Below are positions 18,907 through 26,759 of a stretch of 64,000 nucleotides of DNA, piece by piece; position 1 is the stretch's first letter, and each line of letters opens with the position of its first letter. The position numbers and the translations under genes are program-made. Below the pieces are notes generated by a model, which ran no database searches, was not told the origin of the DNA, and saw only the letters and a list, made by a program, of their open reading frames with translations. Origin of the DNA: JAGPUQ01 sp036677085 (GTDB lineage: Bacteria; Pseudomonadota; Gammaproteobacteria; Pseudomonadales; Porticoccaceae); assembly GCA_036677085.1 (NCBI GenBank), contig JAKFFI010000016.1, positions 59,587-123,586 of the forward strand. Direction: 5' to 3'.

Positions 18907-19287
18907 ATGTCCCGTCGACTCAACCTTTCCGTGCTGGGCAGCTATTCCGCCAACGAGGCCGAGCACCAATTGGCCGACGAACTTGGCGAAGGATTGGCCA
19001 GCATGAAGCTCAACGTCGTCTCCGGCGGGCAGGAGGGGGGGCAGGTCATAAACACCATCATTTCGAGAATCGCCTCGCGTTCTGCCCTACATGTGCAGCC
19101 ATGTACGTTCATGCGCGACAGACTGATGACGCAGAGGTCCTTCGATCCATTATCGATCAGGAGGTTTCTGACACGGCTTCATCTGCCGAAATCCGCATGG
19201 AACTCGCGGGGTTTGATCTCAAGACCGTTTTGGGTGAATGAGGTGCACAACGTCGAGGAGCTGGCGAAATACCGGAAAACGGGCTGA
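18907..19287 (+). CDS. Putative SLOG-like (Rossmann) protein, probably truncated
   Basis: 126-residue ORF starting one base after the monooxygenase stop. The first 50 residues (VLGSYSANEAEHQLADELGE, then LNVVSGGQEGGQ) resemble the nucleotide-sugar binding start of SLOG/LOG-type domains. After about residue 58 the sequence looks unlike a protein core, and another frame carries protein-like sequence (19101-19241), so a frameshift or decay is likely. The base composition is visibly less GC-rich than the flanks. SLOG domains occur in cytokinin-activating enzymes and as nucleotide sensors in bacterial defence; no function can be assigned to this remnant. Confidence 0.4.
   Translation: MSRRLNLSVLGSYSANEAEHQLADELGEGLASMKLNVVSGGQEGGQVINTIISRIASRSALHVQPCTFMRDRLMTQRSFDPLSIRRFLTRLHLPKSAWNSRGLISRPFWVNEVHNVEELAKYRKTG
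19101..19241 (+). other. Short out-of-frame ORF within the SLOG-like remnant
   Basis: 46 codons from ATG to TGA in a different frame from the 18907 ORF. It ends in protein-like sequence (AEIRMELAGFDLKTVLGE) and reads as a plausible C-terminus. It may be the displaced tail of the neighbouring ORF after a frameshift, or of another lost gene. I do not recognise the family. Confidence 0.3.
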
Positions 19288-19450
19288 GAAGAGGGCTGAG
19301 GGACCGATACGACCTGTTTGCGTGAGCATCAGACTCTTCCAGTCAAGGTGTAGACGCACGAGCCGCATCAGCCAAAACAAATCCTCAAACACGTATCGCG
19401 CCGACGAGCTGGTCAGGCGCCAAATCGCTGTGCCATAGGGGTCTGAATGA

Positions 19451-20113
19451 TCACGGTATCGATTTCAGCGCGGTAACGAACGCGTTGACATGAGTCAAGG
19501 CCACATCGCGTGATAGCTCAACAACGTCGCGTGCCATGATAGTGACATGCGAAGGACTCTGCGCGGGTGGAACAAGTGGCCCAACGATATACCCGTTGCG
19601 CATCCAGTGGCCGCAGATCTCGCCTGTTGTTCCGTGACCAATCCGAAAGGCGTCGGCATGGATCAATGCATTACGAACCCGCAGAAGTGTGTCGTACCTG
19701 GCATCGGCTACAACGTTGTCGATCCAAGCGCGCCACGGTGGTAGAACAAGGTGCCGTTTGTCCTCCACTTTGCCTGAGCGTTCTCGGTAGTACGTTCGGA
19801 TGCTGACCTCATAATTTGACGAAGGCTTGACGAATCCACCAAGTCTTGCAGCGGCAGCAATGCAGAGGTCAAGACTTGTCAGGGCTCCGGCCGAAGCCCA
19901 GCGAACGTGGCCATCATCGACAGTATCGTTCTGGTAAATGTCGTTGGGCCAAGGGCCATTAAAACGGAGGTCATCAATATCTGCGAGATAAACAAGTGAT
20001 TCCGCTGCACGGGCGGCAGCGGTAGCGAGATGGCCGATAGCGCCATGCTGTGGGTTATTCTTTCCGTTAAGGAGACGTCCTACCTCATTGTTAGCCAACT
20101 CGGTCAAATTCAT
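19451..20113 (-). CDS. HEPN-like protein of unknown function
   Basis: 220 residues, predicted largely helical, without signal peptide or membrane segment. Residues 147-152 read RNALIH, which fits the Rx4-6H motif of HEPN ribonucleases (polar residue after the Arg), with long Ala-rich helices before it (about 24-45 and 70-93). Its GC content is clearly lower than the surrounding genes and it stands alone, opposite to the SLOG-like remnant. HEPN proteins include RNase toxins and abortive-infection effectors; that role here is inference from one motif. No partner antitoxin is visible. Confidence 0.5.
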   Translation of the reverse strand: MNLTELANNEVGRLLNGKNNPQHGAIGHLATAAARAAESLVYLADIDDLRFNGPWPNDIYQNDTVDDGHVRWASAGALTSLDLCIAAAARLGGFVKPSSNYEVSIRTYYRERSGKVEDKRHLVLPPWRAWIDNVVADARYDTLLRVRNALIHADAFRIGHGTTGEICGHWMRNGYIVGPLVPPAQSPSHVTIMARDVVELSRDVALTHVNAFVTALKSIP

Positions 20114-20160
20114 CGAAGTTCACCCAGCATATTGAGCAACTGACCATGACGCCCAACTAT

Positions 20161-20220
20161 AGGAACCTCTGATCATTCACTGAAATTTCCGTCTGGCGAC
20201 GTCGGTATTGAGCGATCAGA
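20161..20220 (+). repeat. IS-end-like or MITE-like remnant
   Basis: Upstream of the HEPN-like gene a 60-base stretch starts AGGAACCTCTGATCA and contains a 7-bp inverted repeat TCTGATC (20168-20174) / GATCAGA (20214-20220). GGAACCTCTGA resembles ends of IS5-type elements as I remember them. No transposase is present. It may mark the right border of the low-GC island. Confidence 0.3.
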
Positions 20221-20289
20221 CGATGCGATGTCTGTTTTTAGCCGTAAATGGCGCATTTCTGCGCATAGCGTCAACAGCAGGGAATTTGC

Positions 20290-20318
20290 AAAAAACGGGG
20301 CTCACGGCCCCGTTTTTT
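20290..20318 (-). terminator. Strong intrinsic terminator, probably bidirectional
   Basis: 12-bp perfect stem AAAAAACGGGGC / GCCCCGTTTTTT with a 5-base loop TCACG. It lies 11 bases after the SDR stop on the minus strand, and its A/T flanks let it work in both directions, so it also insulates the low-GC island on its left. Confidence 0.85.
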
Positions 20319-20328
20319 GTGTGTGCTG

Positions 20329-21177
20329 TCAGGTCATGCTCGGCAGTCCGGTATGCGCTGTGAGTCCGCCGTCGATGATGTAGGCGGCGCCAGTGATGAA
20401 TGATGCTTCATCCGAGGCCAGAAACAACACCAGATTGGCGATTTCGCGGGGCTGGCCCAGACGGCCGATTGGGTGGGCGCCGGCCATCCGCGTGCGCAGT
20501 TTCTCGCGGGTTTCATCGGACAGCTTCGGCAGGCCGGCAGGGCTGCCCGCCACCGACATGTGGGGCGTCGCCGCGCCGCTGCCGGTGAGCGCCTGGATCG
20601 CCGGCGTGTCGATGGCGCCCGGACAGACGCAGTTCATGCGGACGCCCTTGGCCGCGTACTCGATGGCCGCGGAGCGGGTGAAGTTGATCACGGCGGCCTT
20701 GCCGGCGTTGTAGGCGGACATGCCGTAGTCGCCCCTGGTGCCGGAAATGGACGCCGTGTTGACGATGGCGCCGCCGCCCTGGGCGATCATGATGGGCAGG
20801 GCGTATTTGGTGGCCAGAAAGGGCGCCGTCACATTCACCGCCAAGGTGCGGTTCCAGCCTTCCAGGCTGAGGTTAGTGACAGAGCCAACCTCCGCCGCCG
20901 TGGCGTTGTTGTGGAGGATATCGAGGCGTCCGAACGTCTGCACGGCGTGCCGGATCATGCCCTGCACAGCTTCCGGGTCCGTGACATCGGCGACGAAATG
21001 GGTCGCTTCACCTCCGCGCTCGCGCAGTGCCGCGGCGACGCGTTTGGCGCTGTCGCCGTTGATGTCCACTACCAGCACCTTGGCGCCTTCCTCCTGAAAG
21101 CGCAGTGCGGTGGCTTCGCCAATCCCTGAACCGCCACCCGTTATCAAAGCGACTTTACCGGCTACTCGTCCAGCCAT
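20329..21177 (-). CDS. SDR family NAD(P)-dependent oxidoreductase
   Basis: Classical short-chain dehydrogenase of 282 residues. Cofactor motif TGGGSGIG near residue 14; DVTD and NNAT (variant of NNAG) follow; the active site has Ser in ASISG and YNAGK (YxxxK). D at VVDIN after strand 2 favours NAD over NADP. It probably interconverts an alcohol and a ketone; the substrate is not evident. First gene at the distal end of a minus-strand run with three esterases and two thioesterases. Confidence 0.88.
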   Translation of the reverse strand: MAGRVAGKVALITGGGSGIGEATALRFQEEGAKVLVVDINGDSAKRVAAALRERGGEATHFVADVTDPEAVQGMIRHAVQTFGRLDILHNNATAAEVGSVTNLSLEGWNRTLAVNVTAPFLATKYALPIMIAQGGGAIVNTASISGTRGDYGMSAYNAGKAAVINFTRSAAIEYAAKGVRMNCVCPGAIDTPAIQALTGSGAATPHMSVAGSPAGLPKLSDETREKLRTRMAGAHPIGRLGQPREIANLVLFLASDEASFITGAAYIIDGGLTAHTGLPSMT

Positions 21178-21211
21178 GATTCTTCCCCCTTAAATAGGTT
21201 GCGTGTTTTTA

Positions 21212-22123
21212 TCAAGCCGTATGCTGAGCTATGAATTGGCCGATACGCGCGATGGCCTCGCGTCCCTCGGGCACCATGGGCGCGAACAGATGCCAGACGT
21301 GGACCATCTCGGGCCAGACCTCAAGCGTCACATCGACACCCGCGGCCTTGGCGTTGGCCGCCGTTCGGGTGGCGTCGTCGAGCAGGGTTTCGAGATCGCC
21401 GACCTGGATCAGCAGCGGTGGCAGGCCCTTCATGTCTGCATACAGCGGCGAGGCGGTGGGCTGGCGCGGATCGGCGTCGCCCAGATAGATTTTCGCCATA
21501 CCGAACAGCCCGCCGGGTTCGACCATCGGGTCGACATCGACCTTGGTGCGCATGGATTCGCCGGTGCCTTCGAGATCCGTCCAGGGCGAGATGGGTGCGG
21601 CCGCGCCGGGCAGCGGGGTGCCGGCGTCACGCAGCGCCACCAGGGTCGCGAGCGTCAGACCGCCGCCGGCGGAATCACCGGCGATGCTGATCTTGCCGGG
21701 CTTGTAACCCTGCGCCAGCAGCCAGCGGTAGGCCTTGGTGGCGTCCTCGACCGCCGCCGGGTAACGGTGTTCCGGTGCCAGCCGGTAGTCGAGGGCGAGC
21801 GCCCGGCAGTTGGCAGCGCGCGACAGCGCCGCGATCAGCCCCATGTGCGTCTGGATCGAGCCGATTACATAGCCGCCGCCGTGCAGGTACAGCAGTACCC
21901 GGTCCTGATCCACGCCCGGCGCACAGACCCATGCGCCGGGAACGCCATCCACATCCACCGTCTGGACCTCGGTATCCGCTGGCGGGGTGGCGAAGTTCTT
22001 GGTCGCCTGCACGAAGTTGTCGCGCATCTTGCCGACCTTGTCCTTCATCTTTTCGTAGTCGGACGGGCCGGGATAGTTTTTCCACAACAGTTCGAGCAGT
22101 TTCTTGCTTTCCGGGCTGGCCAT
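21212..22123 (-). CDS. Alpha/beta hydrolase, hormone-sensitive lipase family
   Basis: Carboxylesterase of family IV (HSL-like), 303 residues. Oxyanion motif HGGG in LYLHGGGYVIGS, nucleophile motif GDSAGGG, acid Asp in GDLETLLDD-like context and catalytic His near WPEMVHVWH. No signal peptide, so cytoplasmic. About 30-40 % of its sequence looks shared with the next gene, suggesting tandem duplication (visual estimate). Substrate unknown; likely short- to medium-chain esters. Confidence 0.88.
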   Translation of the reverse strand: MASPESKKLLELLWKNYPGPSDYEKMKDKVGKMRDNFVQATKNFATPPADTEVQTVDVDGVPGAWVCAPGVDQDRVLLYLHGGGYVIGSIQTHMGLIAALSRAANCRALALDYRLAPEHRYPAAVEDATKAYRWLLAQGYKPGKISIAGDSAGGGLTLATLVALRDAGTPLPGAAAPISPWTDLEGTGESMRTKVDVDPMVEPGGLFGMAKIYLGDADPRQPTASPLYADMKGLPPLLIQVGDLETLLDDATRTAANAKAAGVDVTLEVWPEMVHVWHLFAPMVPEGREAIARIGQFIAQHTA

Positions 22124-22190
22124 GACGCGGTTCCTCGATGGGTTTATTGGTTATGGGATTGCGTGGTTATGGGATTACGCAGTGATCGGC

Positions 22191-23084
22191 TCAAGCCTGA
22201 AAGCGCCCTTGCAGCCAGCCGCCGATCTGTTCGACGGCGCGTTGGCCTTCGTCGAGCATGGGCGCAAATGCGTGCCAGACGTGGAACAGCGCGGGCTCGT
22301 CGACCAGATCGGCTTGCACGCCGACTTTGCGGGCGTTGGCAGCCACCGTGACCGCGTCGTCGTAGAGAATCTCGCGCCCGCCCACATGGATCAGCAGCGG
22401 CGGCAGACCGGTGAGATCGGCGAACACGGGCGAGGCCAGGGGATGCCTGGCGTCGGTGCCTTTCAGGTATTCGCCGGCGAGCCGGAACAGGCCATCGGGT
22501 TTCACCATGGGATCGCTGGCGGCGCGCGCGGTCACCGCACCGGCGTCGCCGGTCAGATCGGCCCAGGGCGAAATCAGCACGCCGCCGGCGGGCAGCGGCA
22601 CGCCCAGGTCGCGCAGATTCACCAGCGTGGCCAGTGTCAGACCGCCGCCCGCGGAATCGCCGGCAATGGCGATGCGGCCGGGCGCAATACCCTGGGCGAG
22701 CAGCCAGCGATAGGCCTTGGTGGCGTCATCCACGGCGGCGGGGAAGGGGTGCTCCGGGGCGAGCCGGTACTCGATGCCGAGGGTGCGGGCGCCGGAATGG
22801 CGCGAGATGTTCTGCATCAGGTAGCGGTGGCTGGTGATGGAGCCGATCGCATAGCCGCCGCCGTGCAGATAGAGCACCGCGCGGTCCGGACGGGCACCCG
22901 GCGCCGCCAGCCATTCGCCGCGAATGCCGTCGACATCGACCGGGGTCAGGGTCACGTCAGCCGGCACCTTGAAACGGGCGCCGCCTTCATCGAGATTGCG
23001 GCGCTCTTCCGCGATGGTCACGGTTCCCAGCGGCGGCTGGCGTTCGAAAATCTTCAGCAGTTTGTCGAGTTGTTGTTGTGACAT
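22191..23084 (-). CDS. Alpha/beta hydrolase, hormone-sensitive lipase family
   Basis: Second HSL-type esterase, 297 residues. HGGG in LYLHGGGYAIGS, GDSAGGG around the nucleophile Ser, and a C-terminal FHVWHAFAPMLDEGQ that matches the corresponding part of the preceding gene (VHVWHLFAPMVPEG). The shared architecture and order point to gene duplication. Cytoplasmic, substrate unknown. Confidence 0.88.
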   Translation of the reverse strand: MSQQQLDKLLKIFERQPPLGTVTIAEERRNLDEGGARFKVPADVTLTPVDVDGIRGEWLAAPGARPDRAVLYLHGGGYAIGSITSHRYLMQNISRHSGARTLGIEYRLAPEHPFPAAVDDATKAYRWLLAQGIAPGRIAIAGDSAGGGLTLATLVNLRDLGVPLPAGGVLISPWADLTGDAGAVTARAASDPMVKPDGLFRLAGEYLKGTDARHPLASPVFADLTGLPPLLIHVGGREILYDDAVTVAANARKVGVQADLVDEPALFHVWHAFAPMLDEGQRAVEQIGGWLQGRFQA

Positions 23085-23144
23085 GAATCCCCCGGTGGTG
23101 TTGTCGATTGGAAGCGATAAGAAAACGTTTCGCCGCGGTCTGGC

Positions 23145-24086
23145 TCAGGCGTGCAGCGCCTTGCGCAGCGCCGCCGCGGCCTGGTCGAGAAACTCGCGAC
23201 CTTGATCGATGGCCCCTGCCATCGACACAAAGCCGTGGATCTGATTCCGGTAGCAGATGTATTCCACCGACACGCCGGCGGCGGTGAGCTTGTCGGCGTA
23301 TTCGGCGCCTTCATCGCGCAAGGGATCGAAGCCCGCGGTCATCACCAGCGCCGGCGCCAGGCCCGCGAAATTGCTGGCGAGCAGCGGCGAGGCGAGGGTA
23401 TTGTCCCAGTCCTCGGGCTTGCGCAGATATTGATTGAAAAACCAGTTCATGGCGGTTGCGGTGAGGAAATAGCCCTCGCCGCAGTCGCGATAGGACGCGG
23501 TGTTCGCGCCCATCCGGGTCGCGGGATAGATCAGCAGTTGCAGGGCGATGGGCGGTCCCTTGCGGTCCCGGGTCATCTGGCTCACCACCGCGGCGAGATT
23601 GCCGCCGGCGCTGTCGCCGCCCACCGCGATGCGGCGGCCATCGGCACCGATCTGGCCGGCATTGGCCGCGGCCCATTCCAGCACCGCGTAGCAGTCGAGC
23701 GGCGCGGCGGGGAAGGGATGCTCGGGGGCGAGTCGATAGTCCGGCACCAGCACGATGCAGTCGGCCTTCGCCGCGTAGTAGCAGGCTTCGGACTTGTGAG
23801 TCTCGGGACTGCCGATCACCCAGCCACCACCGTGGTAGTAGATCAAGATCGGCCGGGGGCCGGTCGTTGGGGTGTCGGGGGTGACGACCAGGGTGCGGAT
23901 GGTGCCGCCCGGTCCGGGAATCTGTACTTCGCGGATGGACTTGGGTGCGGGCGCCTTGATGCCCACCATCTCGGTGAGGGCGGCGAAGCCGGCCCGGCTT
24001 TCGGCAACGGTGCCTTCACCGAGCGCGGGTGCAGTGCTGTTTGCCGTCATTTCGAGAAGTTTCGCGGCCTGCGCGTCGAGGGACAT
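23145..24086 (-). CDS. Alpha/beta hydrolase, hormone-sensitive lipase family
   Basis: Third HSL-type esterase of the run, 313 residues from ATG 24086 (MSLDAQAAKLLEMTAN). The frame stays open upstream but would overlap the thioesterase gene, so I chose this start. YYHGGGWVIGSPETH carries the oxyanion motif; GGDSAGGN the nucleophile; DPLRDEGAEYADKL the acid; HGFVSM the His. More divergent than the two neighbouring hydrolases and closer to the classic lipase/esterase LipN/Aes-like pattern. Confidence 0.88.
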   Translation of the reverse strand: MSLDAQAAKLLEMTANSTAPALGEGTVAESRAGFAALTEMVGIKAPAPKSIREVQIPGPGGTIRTLVVTPDTPTTGPRPILIYYHGGGWVIGSPETHKSEACYYAAKADCIVLVPDYRLAPEHPFPAAPLDCYAVLEWAAANAGQIGADGRRIAVGGDSAGGNLAAVVSQMTRDRKGPPIALQLLIYPATRMGANTASYRDCGEGYFLTATAMNWFFNQYLRKPEDWDNTLASPLLASNFAGLAPALVMTAGFDPLRDEGAEYADKLTAAGVSVEYICYRNQIHGFVSMAGAIDQGREFLDQAAAALRKALHA

Positions 24087-24201
24087 GGCACTCTCCGGTG
24101 ATGATCGTGGGTAAGGGACTGCCCGGACTATACGGCCAGCATTTTTGTCGATGCAACCGAGCCGGATTTTGGGCGCGGTGCCGGTCAACCCAAAAGGCCA
24201 C

Positions 24202-24633
24202 TTAACCCAAAAGAAAGTGACCGAACAGGCTGGCGATCGGTTTGTCGGGATCTTCCTGCCAGCAACTGGCCTGCACATTGGCGACCCGGCGTCCCTGCCT
24301 GGTGACTTGCGCGCGCGCCCAAGTGGTCGTGATGCGGCCCGAGCGCAGGTAGTCCACCGTGACATTGATGGGCTTGGGCAGGTTGTCGGTGTCCTGGTCA
24401 TGGGCGAGTTGCACGATGGCGGCGGTTTCCAGCAGGCCGCCGATGACACCGCCGTGAAGGGCCGGCAGCCAGGGATTTCCGGTGTGGATCCGGTCCGCGT
24501 GGAGTTCCACGGTAAGGATGCCGTCCGCTTCGTGGACCTCGATGTTCAGGGTTTTCATGTACGGAATGCCGGCGGAGAGCACCCCGAAGTCGTTGTTCGC
24601 CTTCGCCAGGCGGATCAGTTCCACGATGCTCAT
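24202..24633 (-). CDS. PaaI-type hotdog thioesterase
   Basis: 143-residue hotdog-fold acyl-CoA thioesterase. The conserved HGGVIGGLLETAA segment (about 60-72) is the PaaI-family active-site helix start, and VDYLRSGR matches the usual VNYLRP position. It probably releases CoA from a short-chain or aromatic acyl-CoA. The start overlaps the stop of the next thioesterase by 4 bases (24630-24633), so the pair is translationally coupled and may form a heteromer or share a pathway. Confidence 0.82.
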   Translation of the reverse strand: MSIVELIRLAKANNDFGVLSAGIPYMKTLNIEVHEADGILTVELHADRIHTGNPWLPALHGGVIGGLLETAAIVQLAHDQDTDNLPKPINVTVDYLRSGRITTTWARAQVTRQGRRVANVQASCWQEDPDKPIASLFGHFLLG

Positions 24634-25103
24634 GATGAAACCCGCTCCGCGCGCGCTTCGCCGGCCTGGGCGGAGGTGATCATGAAGGTCGCCGTGCAGT
24701 TGGCAATGGGATCTTCCGGGTCCAGATGGTAGGCCAGGGCGCGCACAAAGCAGATGTTGCGCGTCACCTTGTAGCAGTGGCCGGCGGCGGTGACCGGCTG
24801 CCCCGGGGTTGCGGGCTTCAGGTAGTCGATGCGCAGATCCAGGGTCGCGATCGGCGCGCGTTGTTCCAGGGCGCAGATCACCGAGATGCCGCAGGCCGCA
24901 TCCAGCACCGTGGTGATGACGCCGCCGTGCAATACGCCGGTGGTGGCATTGCCGGCGAGCTCGGCGCGGTAGGGGATTCGCACCACGCCCTTGCCGCGGT
25001 CGATATCAATGATTTCCAGCCCGAGAAAATTGCCGTGGGGCGACTGGTTTTCCGGCTTGCTGCGAAACGCCAGAATCTGCTGCATTAGTGCGTGATCGGT
25101 CAT
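24630..25103 (-). CDS. PaaI-type hotdog thioesterase
   Basis: 157 residues from ATG 25103 (MTDHALMQQILAF). The hotdog signature HGGVITTVLDAACG lies mid-protein, then ATLDLRIDYLKPA, the typical PaaI/YdiI pattern. First gene of the minus-strand run, so its promoter should lie in the 170-base divergent gap shared with msrA. The frame is open further upstream but runs through the msrA promoter region; that extension is not protein-like. Confidence 0.82.
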   Translation of the reverse strand: MTDHALMQQILAFRSKPENQSPHGNFLGLEIIDIDRGKGVVRIPYRAELAGNATTGVLHGGVITTVLDAACGISVICALEQRAPIATLDLRIDYLKPATPGQPVTAAGHCYKVTRNICFVRALAYHLDPEDPIANCTATFMITSAQAGEARAERVSS

Positions 25104-25231
25104 GCCGGAACCTGGGTGGTGGCCGCATCGAGGGCGAGGGCGCGGCGGCGAGGGCGGATCATAGGAACCGTGGGCTGGCATTGCAATTGCGACCCCGGCA
25201 ATGGCACGCGGTCGGGACGGGCAGCGAGTGG

Positions 25232-25240
25232 TGGTATATT
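25232..25240 (+). promoter_or_regulatory. Possible extended -10 promoter of msrA
   Basis: TGGTATATT fits an extended -10 (TGnTATAAT) with one mismatch, 34 bases before the msrA ATG. No good -35 is visible, which is compatible with an extended -10. Confidence 0.4.
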
Positions 25241-25273
25241 CACGCCTCGTAGCAACTGATCCTGGGTACAGCC

Positions 25274-25900
<627 letters not shown>

Positions 25901-25905
25901 CCCCG

Positions 25906-26259
25906 GTGGACGGGCGCCTGATCTACGATGGCGACTGTCCGTTTTGCCGCTGGTACTGCCGCCGCTTCGAGCCCGCCGTGACGCTCGTGGATTTCCGTCG
26001 CGGCGGGGACGCGCTGAAGCTGCCCGGCGGCTGTGATCCCGACCGCGCACTGATTCTGGAAATGGGCGGAGAACATTACATTGGCGCCGAGGCACTCTGG
26101 CGCCTTGCCCACGCTCCCGGGCGTCCCGGCGGCAACCTGAATTTCTGGCTGTTCGGCAATCGCCGCCTTGGCACCCTGATGTACCCGCTGCTGCGTGCGC
26201 TGCGCAATGGCTATCTCGTCCTTGCCGGCAGGCGCGGCACCACCGGAGACCGGAGATGA
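25906..26259 (+). CDS. DCC-family thiol-disulfide oxidoreductase-like protein
   Basis: Small protein of about 117 residues with the family motif YDGDCPFC at the N-terminus (DxxCxxC), followed by RWYC. The family is thioredoxin-like and usually of unknown substrate. No ATG is available; GTG 25906 gives VDGRLIYDGDCPFC and follows the msrA stop by 5 bases, so translation is probably coupled. It overlaps the next gene by 4 bases. Confidence 0.8.
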   Translation: MDGRLIYDGDCPFCRWYCRRFEPAVTLVDFRRGGDALKLPGGCDPDRALILEMGGEHYIGAEALWRLAHAPGRPGGNLNFWLFGNRRLGTLMYPLLRALRNGYLVLAGRRGTTGDRR

Positions 26260-26729
26260 GTGTCGTGCTTCCCCAGACCATTCAGGCGGTCGATCCCGCC
26301 TGGATCGACTACAACGGGCACATGAACCTCGCCTACTATGTGCTCGCCTTCGATCAGGCGACCGATACCTTCCACGACGTGCTCGGCATCGGGCTCGATT
26401 ACCGCGAGCGCATGAACAGTTCGATGTTCACGTTGGCGATCAATGTCGATTACATCCGCGAAGTGTTCGCCCACGACCAGCTGCGCATCACCACCCAGGT
26501 GCTGGACTGTGACGCCAAGCGGATACGCTACTTTCATCGGATGTACCAGGGCGACCCCGAGCAACTCGTTGCGACCAACGAATGCCTGGCGGTGCATGTC
26601 GATATGGGGAGTCGCCGCAGCGCACCCTTTCCGGAGCCGACCCGGGCGCGCATCGACGCCTTGTTGGCAGCGCATCGGCAGTTGCCGGTACCGGAACGCG
26701 CGGGGCGTGTGCTCGGGGTGCGCGCCTGA
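26256..26729 (+). CDS. Hotdog thioesterase, 4HBT / betainyl-CoA thioesterase-like
   Basis: 157 residues. The N-terminal motif WIDYNGHMNLAYYV is characteristic of the 4HBT-type thioesterases that include the thioesterase domain fused to L-carnitine dehydrogenase; the Asp/Asn in this loop is catalytic in the fold. Third gene of the msrA operon by overlap (ATGA). No carnitine dehydrogenase is nearby, so substrate remains open. The 30-base gap after it is shared with the convergent mfd. Confidence 0.8.
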   Translation: MSVVLPQTIQAVDPAWIDYNGHMNLAYYVLAFDQATDTFHDVLGIGLDYRERMNSSMFTLAINVDYIREVFAHDQLRITTQVLDCDAKRIRYFHRMYQGDPEQLVATNECLAVHVDMGSRRSAPFPEPTRARIDALLAAHRQLPVPERAGRVLGVRA

Positions 26730-26759
26730 TGGCACAGACTCGCGCTCGGCGTGGATCGG

